A stretch of DNA of 64,000 bases from Muribaculaceae bacterium Isolate-036 (Harlan) (GTDB lineage Bacteria > Bacteroidota > Bacteroidia > Bacteroidales > Muribaculaceae). A program made the position numbers and the translations under genes. Below, piece by piece: positions 45,968-56,432 of the stretch; within the stretch, counting starts at the first letter, position 1, and every line of letters begins with the position of its first letter. The DNA lies in contig RIAY01000011.1 in the NCBI GenBank assembly GCA_003833075.1, forward strand, positions 46,265-110,264, in the 5' to 3' direction. Below the pieces are notes generated by a model. The model was not told the DNA's origin. It searched no databases and saw nothing but the letters and a program-made list of their open reading frames with translations.

Positions 45968-48900
45968 ATGAACCGATTGAAAAACGTATTACGGCACATC
46001 CTATGCATTTTCTTTCTGTCGCTTTTAGCACAGACGGCAAATGCTCAGGATGCAAAAGTGACAATCGACATTCACGATGCGTCACTTAAGAGTCTCTTGA
46101 AGACCATTGAAAAGCAGACACCCTATCATTTCTCGTATAACAGCGCAGACGTGTCACGGGTACGCAACATTACCATGAAGTTATCCCAAACGCCAGTATC
46201 GGCAGTGCTCGTAAAGGCTCTGGATAAAACAGGTCTGACGTATTACATGATGTCAAATGAAATAATAGCGATATCACCAAAAGGCAAAACTGCAGGGAAA
46301 GAAAAGAAAGAAAATTTCAAGGTAAATGGTGTTGTCACACATGAAGACGGAGAGCCTGTGATCGGAGCCACAGTTTCAGTGGTTGGCAGCAAGAATGTTG
46401 TAACGACAGATATTGAAGGTAAATTCAGTCTTAACAACATCAGGAAAGGGGACAAACTAAACGTTTCTTATTTTGGGTGCGATCCGGCGAAGCTGACTGT
46501 AAAAGATTCCTCTCCTGTCAATCTTACCCTTTATCCATCGGCTTCGGATCTGAATGAAGTTGTTGTGATTGGATACGGAACGACAGAACGGAAACGGGTC
46601 ACGACAGCCATATCCAGCGTAAAGGGAGAAGACCTTCTGCAGGGTGTGGGAGGCTCCACAATAGCCACGGCTATAAAAAGCAAGATACCCGGACTGATTA
46701 TAGACAGCTCCAACAACCCCAACGGCGTTCCCACATTCCAGTTAAGAGGAGTCGCATCGGTAAAAGGCAGCTCCGGACCACTCATTGTCATTGACGGGAT
46801 TCCGGGAGGAGACCTCCGCTCCATAAACCAGGAAGACATCGAATCCATAGATGTGCTGAAAGACGCTTCGGCAGGGGCAATCTACGGTACCCGTGCGGCA
46901 GGAGGTGTCATTATAGTGACCACACATAATGGAAAAAGCGGACGTGTGAAAGGCACTTTCTCTAACGAATTTTCCATTGATCATCTCCGCAAACGTCCGC
47001 AGATGCTGTCCGCAGAAGAATACGTCACGGAATTTGTAGAGAACGGCTATGGTGCCGACTATGGCTATGCCACTGACTGGTATGACGAAATGATAAATGA
47101 CAATGCATTTTCACATAAGCACACCCTTACGCTGACAGGTGGCAGCGACAAGGCAAACGTATATGCATCTCTTATGTATGGAGATGACAACGGCATTATA
47201 AAGAAAAACTCCAGAACAGATTATTCAGGGCGTTTGAACGCAAATTTCAACATGTTCAAGAACCGCGTCCAACTGAATGTGCGTCTCCAGGTTCGCAGGT
47301 CGACACGTGTGAATTTCGGAGGTAACTCCGGACTCTACACGGCAATGCAGGCAAACCCGACAATACCGCTGATGGATCCGGACAATCCTAATCAATATAA
47401 TGTTGACAATTACGGACTGACCGGCACAAATACAAGTCCGGTTGCCGACATAATGTATCGCGACGGACGCACGAACGACCAATGGATCACCGGAACTGGA
47501 ACAATAAAGTATCATGTAATAAAAGGGCTTGACCTCATCGGCACCGCAAATATCGACCTCCGCGAAAGCCGGACATGGCTTTGGTGGGACCCGTTGCACC
47601 GGTCAATGCAGGATACCGGCAAAAACGGCAAGGCTTCACACTCTTTCGGTCGGGACAGATATAATTCATATGAAGCCTACGCTTCCTATAAACTTGATTT
47701 CTTCGACAACCATCACATTGACGCAGTGGCGGGGTGGAGCTTCAATGAAAACCACGGTGATTCTTTCGAGGCTGCAAATTCGGATTTCACCGTAGAAGGC
47801 GTCGGGCCATGGAATCTGGGAGAAGGCTCTGACATGAAAGAGGGACTTGCATCCATGGGGTCAACCAAAGACACACGCCAAAGACTGATAGCGTTCTTCG
47901 GTCGCGTAAACTATTCCTATGACGACAGGTATCTTTTCATGGCATCATTCCGTCGTGAAGGTTCCTCTAAATTCGGACCTGAAAACAGATTCGGAAATTT
48001 CTGGGCGCTCTCAGGCGGATGGCGCATCAATCGTGAGCAATGGCTAAAAGACGTGGAATGGGTCAACGATTTAAAGATCCGTCTCGGATACGGGGTTACC
48101 GGTAACAACGGAATCCCTTCGGGCATTTACACACCTGTTGTCGGATATTATGGCGACTATCCGGTAAACGGACAATGGATACACGCCTACGGCACCGGGG
48201 CAAGCTTCAACCCTGCCATCAAATGGGAAGAGAAAAACGAATTCAACATAGGAACAGACTTCTCTCTGTTTAACGGCCGTCTATGGGGACGTTTTGACTG
48301 GTATCACCGCAAAGTCAACGACCTTGTCTATTCCGTGTTGGTGCCCCTGCCCGACTATATGTATGACCATTGTTATAAGAACATCGGATCCTTGTCAAAC
48401 ACCGGTTGGGAATTAGAGATAGGCGGCACCATACTCCAGACCCACGGTTTCAAATGGAACACGGCATTACGCCTTTCCGGGAATAAATCCAAAATATCCC
48501 GACTCGGTGACGAAGGCGCCTACATGGATTCCTCCGCCCTACCCGCTCCCGGAAGCCCCGGCAGCGTGATGAGGATATCGGCACAATCCAACATCGGACA
48601 ATACTGGCTATACCGCTTCGCCGGACTTTCCGACGAAGGTAAATGGCAGATATACGACAAAGACAATAATATCGTTCCTGCCAATTCTACATACCTGAAA
48701 GCTGAAAACCGGGTCTATAAAGGCAACGCCCTTCCCAAATGCATGCTTTCCATGGATCACAGCCTCTCTTTCCGTAATTTCGATCTGAGCATGCAATTCC
48801 ATTCATGGCTGGATTTCGACATATACAATGCCAATGCCATGTATAACGGAATACGCACGAAAACAGGCACGAACGTTTTGCGTGACTGGTATTACGACCA

Positions 48901-49195
48901 TAAGGAAATAAAAGACGGAGACCACGTGCTCACAGACTATTTTCTTGAAGACGGCTCATTCCTGAAGATAGATGCCATAACCTTGGGATATACGCTCCCC
49001 ATGAAAAAATGGACAAATGACTACCTGCAGTCATTCCGGTTCTATTTCACGGCACGCGATGTGGCATGTTGGACAAAATATAGCGGATATAATCCGGAAG
49101 TACAGGCAACCGGACTTTTCCCCGGAACAGAGCTTCCCAATATAGGCTATCCGGTGGCAGCGCGTTTCACATTCGGCATACAAATGAATTTCTAA
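45968..49195 (+). CDS. SusC-like TonB-dependent transducer with STN domain
   Basis: A 1075-residue outer-membrane protein. The signal peptide ends near ANAQD. An STN domain (about 28-100; VTIDIHDASLKSLLKTIEKQ) is the signalling module that talks to FecR. A CNA-B-like domain (about 118-195), the plug (LNEVVVIGYGTTERKR) and the barrel follow. It both imports the substrate and reports it to the sigma/anti-sigma pair. SusD follows after 12 bp. Confidence 0.94.
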   Translation: MNRLKNVLRHILCIFFLSLLAQTANAQDAKVTIDIHDASLKSLLKTIEKQTPYHFSYNSADVSRVRNITMKLSQTPVSAVLVKALDKTGLTYYMMSNEIIAISPKGKTAGKEKKENFKVNGVVTHEDGEPVIGATVSVVGSKNVVTTDIEGKFSLNNIRKGDKLNVSYFGCDPAKLTVKDSSPVNLTLYPSASDLNEVVVIGYGTTERKRVTTAISSVKGEDLLQGVGGSTIATAIKSKIPGLIIDSSNNPNGVPTFQLRGVASVKGSSGPLIVIDGIPGGDLRSINQEDIESIDVLKDASAGAIYGTRAAGGVIIVTTHNGKSGRVKGTFSNEFSIDHLRKRPQMLSAEEYVTEFVENGYGADYGYATDWYDEMINDNAFSHKHTLTLTGGSDKANVYASLMYGDDNGIIKKNSRTDYSGRLNANFNMFKNRVQLNVRLQVRRSTRVNFGGNSGLYTAMQANPTIPLMDPDNPNQYNVDNYGLTGTNTSPVADIMYRDGRTNDQWITGTGTIKYHVIKGLDLIGTANIDLRESRTWLWWDPLHRSMQDTGKNGKASHSFGRDRYNSYEAYASYKLDFFDNHHIDAVAGWSFNENHGDSFEAANSDFTVEGVGPWNLGEGSDMKEGLASMGSTKDTRQRLIAFFGRVNYSYDDRYLFMASFRREGSSKFGPENRFGNFWALSGGWRINREQWLKDVEWVNDLKIRLGYGVTGNNGIPSGIYTPVVGYYGDYPVNGQWIHAYGTGASFNPAIKWEEKNEFNIGTDFSLFNGRLWGRFDWYHRKVNDLVYSVLVPLPDYMYDHCYKNIGSLSNTGWELEIGGTILQTHGFKWNTALRLSGNKSKISRLGDEGAYMDSSALPAPGSPGSVMRISAQSNIGQYWLYRFAGLSDEGKWQIYDKDNNIVPANSTYLKAENRVYKGNALPKCMLSMDHSLSFRNFDLSMQFHSWLDFDIYNANAMYNGIRTKTGTNVLRDWYYDHKEIKDGDHVLTDYFLEDGSFLKIDAITLGYTLPMKKWTNDYLQSFRFYFTARDVACWTKYSGYNPEVQATGLFPGTELPNIGYPVAARFTFGIQMNF

Positions 49196-49207
49196 ACTCA
49201 CATTCAA

Positions 49208-50935
49208 ATGAAAACTATAAGATATATTTCACTCATGGCAATTGCAGGATGCCTACTGTCATCCTGCGACATGAACGAAGAAAACTATACGAGCACCACT
49301 CCCGAAATTTTTGCCACGACTCCTGAAAAAGTCGACGCACTCGTGGCATGCGCGTTCGTTGACCGCACGGTCTTCCTAATCAATGAAAGATGGTATGCAC
49401 AGGAATATTCAACCGATGAAATGATATGCCCCACAAAAACGTCAGGAGACTGGTATGACGGAGGTAGCTACGCAAGGATGCATTACCATCAGTGGACCAC
49501 CAACGAAAGCATCATACGCTCCACCTACAACGGGGTGATGCAAGGTGTTTCAAGAACAAACGAGGCGTTGACATTCCTGCAGCGCATAGATCTTGAGAAA
49601 ATCGGGCTTGATGAGAAATATATAGAAGAGACTCAGGCGCAACTGCATTCCCTCCTTGGATGGTTCTATATGAGAGGACTGGATTATTTCGGTGGCTTGC
49701 CGCTTTACAAAGGTGACGATCACGGCATGCGTCCCCGCGCCACAGCGCGTGAAACCTTCAACTTTATAGAAGCCCTCTTCAAGGAAGGGATTGAGAAACT
49801 GCCTGTCAAGAAAGCCGGTGATGCTCAAAACGGATTCCTGACCAAAGGAGCAGCCGCCGCCATGCTCGCACAATTATATTTCAACGCGGTGCCATATATC
49901 GGTGAAGAACGTTTCTCTGATGCGGAAACCCTTTGCCGAGATATAATAAACGGCAAATACGGTCCATATGAAATTGATCCCGACTGGCATGGCATCTTCG
50001 GTTTCGACAACGACAAATCGCCCGAAATGATATGGACAGCTCCATCGGAATATAATCACCCCAAATACGGACAATTCTCTTGGTGGTGGCAACGTTCCAT
50101 GCCCAAGAATTGCCGTGTATATTTCGACAACACGTATGTAGCGGCAGGACAGAACGGCTTCTGTCTCGCTCCTTCAAAAAATCCTATGGGCAAACTATAC
50201 ACTCTGGAAAACCCGGAAATAAAACTTGGTGGTCCCTACGGCAAATTACACCGTAAAGATTTGCGTAAAGAGAATTACAGATATAAGGGGAACAAACAAT
50301 ACGTGGGCATGTTCCTTGCCGGGCCTCTTGCCGGACCGACCGGTGAACCCGTGATGGGAAACAAGGAAGACCTCGGCAAGCAGGTGAACCTGATCGACCA
50401 GATGTATCAATACACCAAATATCCGAAGCCTGATGCCAACACTCCCTCCACCATTCTTGCCGTTGATGAAAGTTGCGGCATACGTCTCGTGAAATTCCCT
50501 ATTCCCGACGATGCCGACAAGACATTGACCTGGAACGCCGATTTTCCGGGAATCCGCCTTGCCGAAGTTTACTATATGCTTGCGGAGTGCCGCCTACGTG
50601 CCGGACAACCCAAAGAGGCTGCCGAACTGATAAACAAGGTGCGATCGAGATATTTTGAGGTTCGTGATGGAAATCCCGCACCCGACACGATGGACATGTA
50701 CCGTATGGCTGACGAATGGATGATTGAATTTCTGGGAGAAGGACGCCGACGCACCGACCTAATCCGCATGGGATATTTTGTACATGAACCATGGTGGGAT
50801 CATACACCCTCACATGATGAAAATCTTAACCGCTATCCCATTCCCCATAATGCACTTTCCGCAAACAATCTGCTAAAGCAAAATCCGGGATATGACGATG
50901 AAGGAAACGGCATCCTTGCTCCCGAAGAAAGATAA
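49208..50935 (+). CDS. SusD-like outer-membrane lipoprotein
   Basis: A 575-residue RagB/SusD protein with a lipoprotein signal ending in LLSSC (about residue 20). The helical core (EETQAQLHSLLGWFYMRGLDYFGG) and the C-terminal signature (EVYYMLAECRLRAGQPKEAAELINKVRSRYF, WMIEFLGEGRRRTDLIR) are present. Partner of the SusC-like protein upstream. The next gene, a secreted subtilase, starts 40 bp after the stop, so both are probably on one transcript. Confidence 0.92.
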   Translation: MKTIRYISLMAIAGCLLSSCDMNEENYTSTTPEIFATTPEKVDALVACAFVDRTVFLINERWYAQEYSTDEMICPTKTSGDWYDGGSYARMHYHQWTTNESIIRSTYNGVMQGVSRTNEALTFLQRIDLEKIGLDEKYIEETQAQLHSLLGWFYMRGLDYFGGLPLYKGDDHGMRPRATARETFNFIEALFKEGIEKLPVKKAGDAQNGFLTKGAAAAMLAQLYFNAVPYIGEERFSDAETLCRDIINGKYGPYEIDPDWHGIFGFDNDKSPEMIWTAPSEYNHPKYGQFSWWWQRSMPKNCRVYFDNTYVAAGQNGFCLAPSKNPMGKLYTLENPEIKLGGPYGKLHRKDLRKENYRYKGNKQYVGMFLAGPLAGPTGEPVMGNKEDLGKQVNLIDQMYQYTKYPKPDANTPSTILAVDESCGIRLVKFPIPDDADKTLTWNADFPGIRLAEVYYMLAECRLRAGQPKEAAELINKVRSRYFEVRDGNPAPDTMDMYRMADEWMIEFLGEGRRRTDLIRMGYFVHEPWWDHTPSHDENLNRYPIPHNALSANNLLKQNPGYDDEGNGILAPEER

Positions 50936-50975
50936 ACAATTTCAAGCACATCACCAATTAATACCTTTAAAACTT

Positions 50976-53504
50976 ATGAGAATTAACCATTTATTGGCTG
51001 GTATAGGAATTTCTGTCCTGTCAATCGCTTCCGGACTTCCGGTATATGCCCAAAGTAAACTTGACCTTTCCGCCATGCGGAAAGCAACCGAATACAACCA
51101 TGCAAAAAGATCAGGCACACGAAGTGAAGTGACAGACGAGGTCGTTCCCGTGCTTATACAGATAATTCCGGGAGCTTCCTTTACAGATCTGACAAAACAT
51201 GGAGTAGAGATCTCCAACAACATAGGCAACGTTGTGATGGCGTACCTGAAAGTATCCGAACTGGAAAAAGTGGCTTCCCTGCCTCAGGTCGTTACCTTGG
51301 AAATCTCGGGGGAAGCGGCGCCACAAATGATGCATTCCCGCATATCCACTTTTGCATCTAAGGTGCAAGGAAATATTGGCAAAGAATCACCTTGGGACGG
51401 AACCACACGTCCTTTCGACAAAGGATATCTGGGACGCAACGTCGTTGTGGGTCTTCTTGACACGGGTTTTGACCCGAACCATATCACGTTCTACAAAGCA
51501 CCTGATTATACGGAGACACGGGTCAAACTCATTGTTGAATTTGATGCAAGCGGGAAGGAGGTGAAACGTTGGGACACACCCGAAGCAATCAAGGCTTACA
51601 CCACAGAAGATGAAGAAAATCCGGGAACCCATGGCACCCATGTGCTTGGAATCATGTCCGGAGCATTCACCGGCAAAGGACAGTTCGTTGATTATGACCA
51701 TCATGAGAAAGATTCCATCGAGGGCAGAAGCAACGGCAATCCTCAAGGATGCTGCGAACGCATAAAGACTTGCGCTCCCCTGGTTTATGACAACACCGGC
51801 AAAGAAGCAAACATACCATATCTCGGCATGGCTCCCGAAAGTGATATCGTGATCTGCGTGGGTCCGTTAAATTCCAACACCGAGCTTGCATCGGCAAAAG
51901 CCATAAGCGATTATGCCAAGTCTGTAGGCAAACCGGCTGTAATAAATTTCTCTCTCGGTCAGAATTTCGGCTCATGCGACGGAACTGATAATTTCTCCAA
52001 AGCCATAGCTGAAATCGGTAAGGAAGCAATTGTATGCATCGCTGCCGGAAACGATGGACTGAAAAACAACTGGATCAGCAAGACGTTCACTGCGGAAAGA
52101 AAAAAAGTCGCAACCCTCCTGCAGGCAAAAATTACCGACAAAGACAGCAAGGTTACCTCACTCCAGGGAACATCCCTTGAAATATGGAGCGATACAGACA
52201 AACCTTTTACGGTAAGGATCTTTGCATATGACAAGGATGACGCTACTCCTGACGAGGCAAGACGTTACAATCTCGGTGAAGTATCGGCATCTACACCCGA
52301 AGGGAAATATATTGACGGAAATATCGGCACAGCCGGTCCTTGCTTCTCCGGTGTGATTGTCGTGACATCATCCGTTATGGCTCAAAATAACCGATATGCC
52401 GCTACCATAAAACTGCCGCAAAATTTCTGGTATGACGACACTGATATCGATCCTGTAATCGGAATTGAAATCGAAGGATCTGAAGGACAGAGGATAGATT
52501 TGGCTTCCGATGTAGACGATGTGAATCTCGTGACAGAGAATAATCTTGAATTTGAGGCAGGAACACCCGACATGTCAATCAACAATATGGCATGTGCCCA
52601 TAACGTATTCGCAGTCGGAGCCAATGTGAACCGTAACATTTTCGGAACTCTCCATAAGAGCGCCTATAAAGTTTCGGGAACCGTCGGAACAATCGAACAC
52701 ACAGCTACATGGATCGCCGGCATTTCGGGATATGGCAAGCTGGTAGACGGCAGATCAATGCCAACAATTACCGCACCGGGATATTATGTGGTGTCTGCAC
52801 GAAGCAGATATAATAATAACAAGAACTTCACCGATGATGCACCAAACGTAAAAGTTGATGGAGCTGAACCTAAATCAAAGTTCAACAACAATTCCGCTTT
52901 TGCTGATTTCGGGGGCGAACGCTACTGGTGGTTCAACACTCAGGGAACATCGCAGGCAACCCCTGCATTTGCCGGTATATGTGCGCTATGGCTCGAAGCC
53001 AATCCAAACCTCAAATATGCCGACATTTACGAGGTGATTCAAAATACGGCAGCAAAACCCAAAATGAAAGGTGAAGGCATGCCATACGGTTCCAAGAAAG
53101 GTGGTGTATGGGATGAGACAACAGGCGCAGTAGACAAGAACAACAAGGAAATTGGCGAAGCTCATTATGAAAAGACTCAATACCGTTATGGATTCGGCAA
53201 TGTTGATGCATTTGAAGGTCTCAAATATATCCTCTCCCATCCTGAACTCGGACAGACCACCGGACTATCGGAAATATCTGTAAGCAAAGATCAGGTAGTT
53301 ATCAACCGCAATGGCGATATCTTCCAGATCGTATCGAATGCAGAAGAATTTAATGTAAGTCTCGTTTCAATTTCCGGGCATACGGTAAAGTCAGTCTATG
53401 GCAATTCAGAAGTTAACATTGACGCAAGCGGAGTTTCCAAAGGTGTTTATGCTCTCGTAATCTGGAACAATGATTTCCGCAAGTCGGTTAAGGTAATACT
53501 CTGA
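50976..53504 (+). CDS. S8 subtilisin-like protease with type IX secretion sorting tail
   Basis: An 842-residue secreted protease. ATG 50976 is chosen because it starts a signal peptide (to PVYAQ); the frame is open 28 codons further into the susD gene. The catalytic triad is intact: D162 in LLDTGFD, H219 in HGTHV, and S659 in GTSQATPAFAG, with a long beta insert (about 355-500) between H and S. The last 80 residues (from about VSKDQVV to the end) match the type A T9SS C-terminal domain pattern, ending in KGVYALVIW and KVIL. It is the last gene of the GH31-sigma-FecR-SusCD run. Confidence 0.88.
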   Translation: MRINHLLAGIGISVLSIASGLPVYAQSKLDLSAMRKATEYNHAKRSGTRSEVTDEVVPVLIQIIPGASFTDLTKHGVEISNNIGNVVMAYLKVSELEKVASLPQVVTLEISGEAAPQMMHSRISTFASKVQGNIGKESPWDGTTRPFDKGYLGRNVVVGLLDTGFDPNHITFYKAPDYTETRVKLIVEFDASGKEVKRWDTPEAIKAYTTEDEENPGTHGTHVLGIMSGAFTGKGQFVDYDHHEKDSIEGRSNGNPQGCCERIKTCAPLVYDNTGKEANIPYLGMAPESDIVICVGPLNSNTELASAKAISDYAKSVGKPAVINFSLGQNFGSCDGTDNFSKAIAEIGKEAIVCIAAGNDGLKNNWISKTFTAERKKVATLLQAKITDKDSKVTSLQGTSLEIWSDTDKPFTVRIFAYDKDDATPDEARRYNLGEVSASTPEGKYIDGNIGTAGPCFSGVIVVTSSVMAQNNRYAATIKLPQNFWYDDTDIDPVIGIEIEGSEGQRIDLASDVDDVNLVTENNLEFEAGTPDMSINNMACAHNVFAVGANVNRNIFGTLHKSAYKVSGTVGTIEHTATWIAGISGYGKLVDGRSMPTITAPGYYVVSARSRYNNNKNFTDDAPNVKVDGAEPKSKFNNNSAFADFGGERYWWFNTQGTSQATPAFAGICALWLEANPNLKYADIYEVIQNTAAKPKMKGEGMPYGSKKGGVWDETTGAVDKNNKEIGEAHYEKTQYRYGFGNVDAFEGLKYILSHPELGQTTGLSEISVSKDQVVINRNGDIFQIVSNAEEFNVSLVSISGHTVKSVYGNSEVNIDASGVSKGVYALVIWNNDFRKSVKVIL

Positions 53505-53532
53505 CAAATAGGTATTAGTAAATATAATGGTT

Positions 53533-53580
53533 AAACAAAGTGAGGGAAGGTGCCGTTATGCACCTTCCCTCACTTTGTTT
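53533..53580. terminator. Strong terminator after the subtilase gene
   Basis: A 21-bp perfect stem (AAACAAAGTGAGGGAAGGTGC and its complement) around a 6-nt loop, with A- and T-rich ends so that it works in both directions. It separates the operon from the convergent GH31 gene. Confidence 0.9.
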
Positions 53581-53684
53581 TAACTATTATAACATTATTT
53601 AAAATTATATCCCACCGTGAGTTGGAACACATTCTGATAATAGCTTGCTGAATAATATTACTCAGAATGTTTATTGAAGTTGAT

Positions 53685-56315
53685 TCAATGTTTCTTTAAT
53701 TGCTCACGAAGACGAGCCTTGAAACAGTCACTGATTATGTCCATATTATCGGTAACCTCAAAAAGTTTTTCCATATTGTTATTAAACTCTTTAAGATAAG
53801 CGGATATATTTGCAGGATCCTCCAATATAAAATTCGGACATTGGGAAACTTTCAGGTATTCTTCCGGAAGCATCTTCATTCCTTCACCATGCATACCCTG
53901 CTCCTCCTTGAAGAGGATGGTAAGATCTTTACAACGGTTGAATATTCCTTTCTTGCCATAAAGGTCGGCAGACTCACCGTTACCCTCATTATAGATTAAC
54001 TCTACGGTTACATCCTTATTTACGGGCAAACCTTCAGTATAGACTACAGGCTGCAATGAATAGCCGTCATAGGTCCAGTTCCCATTTTCAGGGAAACGGG
54101 AGTAGCTATATTCTTTACCGTCTACCAATACCTTATCCGGAGGTAATGTAGCCGGGAAGCGCATTTCATAATTCCTGACTGCAGGAGCATTGTGATATGT
54201 GCCCTTTCTTGCTTCTACCGTTACCTTAATTCCGTTTGCAACCACATTTTTAATGACATTGGTGATTGCATAGGATTTATCGTAATCATTGGAAATGCCG
54301 TCATCTTCATAATGGCGCAGGGAACCACCGCCTCCGGGAATAAAGGTAAGCACCAACGTGTCGCAAGGAGCCTGAAGGCTGTTAACTTTATCGGGATTCA
54401 TCGGTACTATTGCCCCTCCCTTTACATAAAACGGATTCTCGGCGAGAGTATATTCAAATTCGCGTTCCGAAGGTCCCTCGATCATTTCTCCTGATGCATA
54501 ATCATACCACTTGCCTTCCGGAAACCAGATCTTACGCTTTGCAAGACCTGATATGGAATCGACAGGATTACCCACGGGCGCGGCAATAATGTCAGATCCG
54601 AAAAAGAACTGCTCCGGATGGCTGTAGGCTTCTTCAAGCGACGGGTATTCATAATAAAGAGGACGAGTCATAGCCACGCCTGTATCGTAATTCTCCCGCG
54701 CCGCATTGTAGATATATGGAGCAAGCGAATATCTCAGTTTAAGAGCATCACGCATCTCAAACATATATTCGGGGAAAGCCCAGAAATATCTCACGATATT
54801 ACGGTCTTTGGTGGAATGAGTCTTGAATATCGGAGTGAACACACCATACTGCAGCCAGCGTAGATAAAGTTCAGGGTCCGTGACTCCTGGTTTCTTCTTG
54901 AACATATGCCCGCCGATGTCGTGTCCCCAATAACCGTAATTCACGTTTGATGCGGTAGCAGTGAAGTAAGGGAGGAAACGGAGAGTCTCCCAGGTGATGA
55001 ACGTGTCGCCCGAGAAGCCCAACGGATAGCGGTGGCTTCCGAGACCTCCCCATCTGTGATAAATAAACGGACGCTCGTTGTCGGCTTTCTCTTTGGCATG
55101 GTTGAAGAAGACATGATTGAGCCAGAACGTATTAGACAGACCGGGGGTAAACTTCGATTCTTTCCACTGCTGCCAGTCAAGCCACCAGAAGTCAACACCC
55201 TCTTTCTCCATGGGACCGAGAACAGTATTGAAATATGAGTCCGCCCATTTTGCCTCATCTATATGGAAAGGAACGCTTTTTGTCGTGTCCGACCATTCAT
55301 AGTCTTTCACAAAGTCCTTATATGATGCTTCATAAGGCTGGATACCCGATGCAGGATGCAAGTTCAAGGCAGTCTTGAGATTCTCTTTCTTCACCCATCT
55401 GAGGAAATTAGAAGGATTGGGAAACAATTCTTTCTGCCAGGTATAACCGGTCCAGCCTATTCTCTGTCCGTATTCATCTCTCGCTGAATTACGCGATTTC
55501 AGACCGAATGTGTCATGCCAGTCCATATCCACAATCAGCACATCGATCGGAATGTCCATAGATTTGATTTTGTCTACCAGATCCTTGAACTCATTGTCGG
55601 AATATTGCCAATAGCGGCTCCACCAGTAACCGAATGTATATTTAGGCGGCAGAGGCGCCTTGCCCGCCACTTTCTGATAATCTGCCAATGCCTGCTTGTA
55701 GTCGTTTCCATAAGCAAAGAGATAGTAATCCTGACGCGCTCCATCGGGACGCATCGCCACCCACTCTTTCCAATGAGAGTCATCAGGGGCAAGGATGTGG
55801 TTCTTGCTGTCGTCTACAAGTGCCCAGCCGCTTCTGGAAAGAAGTCCTTGCTCGAGCGGACCGGAATGCATATCGTAACCGTCTGCACCGTCAAGAGTGC
55901 GGCAGGTGCCAAGCAGATTGCCGTCATCCTCCATTCCAGGCTTCCACAATGTGGTTTTCTTGCCGTTTCTGATTCTGACCTCAAGATTTCTGTCGCTGAA
56001 CATCTTGCCATCGTTGTCGTAGCGGAGAGTAAGGCAATCGGTAGTGACTGTGGTTCTGTCGCCTTTTTTAGAAACCTTGAATTTCGGGACATCAAGGTTT
56101 CGGTTTACGAAGGTCAGAGTCTTCCGGTCTTCAAATTTTCCGTCCGCGCTCCACTCCATACGTATCATACGTGGTGTAAGCACTGTGAACCTCGCGTTGC
56201 CGGCAGTGACGACAGCCTTGTCATCAGCCTTCGGATTCTGCGGCGTTGCCGCACGAGCCTGCTGTCCGCAGATAGCAAGCAATGCCACAAATATGGCATG
56301 GATAAACCGTTTCAT
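53685..56315 (-). CDS. GH31 alpha-glycosidase, exported (copy 2)
   Basis: An 876-residue paralogue of the enzyme at 41644-44238, convergent with the subtilase operon. Signal peptide 1-22, mutarotase-like N-terminal domain, barrel with nucleophile WWLDWQQW (D380) and acid/base in GFSGDTF, DUF5110-like domain, and the same kind of helical C-terminal tail. It carries an insert after DMDWHDTF that copy 1 lacks, so specificity may differ. It has its own -7 box at 56359-56366. Confidence 0.9.
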   Translation of the reverse strand: MKRFIHAIFVALLAICGQQARAATPQNPKADDKAVVTAGNARFTVLTPRMIRMEWSADGKFEDRKTLTFVNRNLDVPKFKVSKKGDRTTVTTDCLTLRYDNDGKMFSDRNLEVRIRNGKKTTLWKPGMEDDGNLLGTCRTLDGADGYDMHSGPLEQGLLSRSGWALVDDSKNHILAPDDSHWKEWVAMRPDGARQDYYLFAYGNDYKQALADYQKVAGKAPLPPKYTFGYWWSRYWQYSDNEFKDLVDKIKSMDIPIDVLIVDMDWHDTFGLKSRNSARDEYGQRIGWTGYTWQKELFPNPSNFLRWVKKENLKTALNLHPASGIQPYEASYKDFVKDYEWSDTTKSVPFHIDEAKWADSYFNTVLGPMEKEGVDFWWLDWQQWKESKFTPGLSNTFWLNHVFFNHAKEKADNERPFIYHRWGGLGSHRYPLGFSGDTFITWETLRFLPYFTATASNVNYGYWGHDIGGHMFKKKPGVTDPELYLRWLQYGVFTPIFKTHSTKDRNIVRYFWAFPEYMFEMRDALKLRYSLAPYIYNAARENYDTGVAMTRPLYYEYPSLEEAYSHPEQFFFGSDIIAAPVGNPVDSISGLAKRKIWFPEGKWYDYASGEMIEGPSEREFEYTLAENPFYVKGGAIVPMNPDKVNSLQAPCDTLVLTFIPGGGGSLRHYEDDGISNDYDKSYAITNVIKNVVANGIKVTVEARKGTYHNAPAVRNYEMRFPATLPPDKVLVDGKEYSYSRFPENGNWTYDGYSLQPVVYTEGLPVNKDVTVELIYNEGNGESADLYGKKGIFNRCKDLTILFKEEQGMHGEGMKMLPEEYLKVSQCPNFILEDPANISAYLKEFNNNMEKLFEVTDNMDIISDCFKARLREQLKKH

Positions 56316-56358
56316 GAGTTGTACCGTATTAGTTAGGTAGTCGTTGATAATTTATCTA

Positions 56359-56366
56359 CAAATATA
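56359..56366 (-). promoter_or_regulatory. -7 box of the second GH31 gene
   Basis: TATATTTG on the minus strand fits TAnnTTTG, about 45 nt from the start codon; no clear -33 box. Confidence 0.4.
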
Positions 56367-56432
56367 ACGAAAGTTTTCAAGAAACCTATTATATATGACA
56401 ATTTAAGGCATTCAACACATGCTTACTACCCG

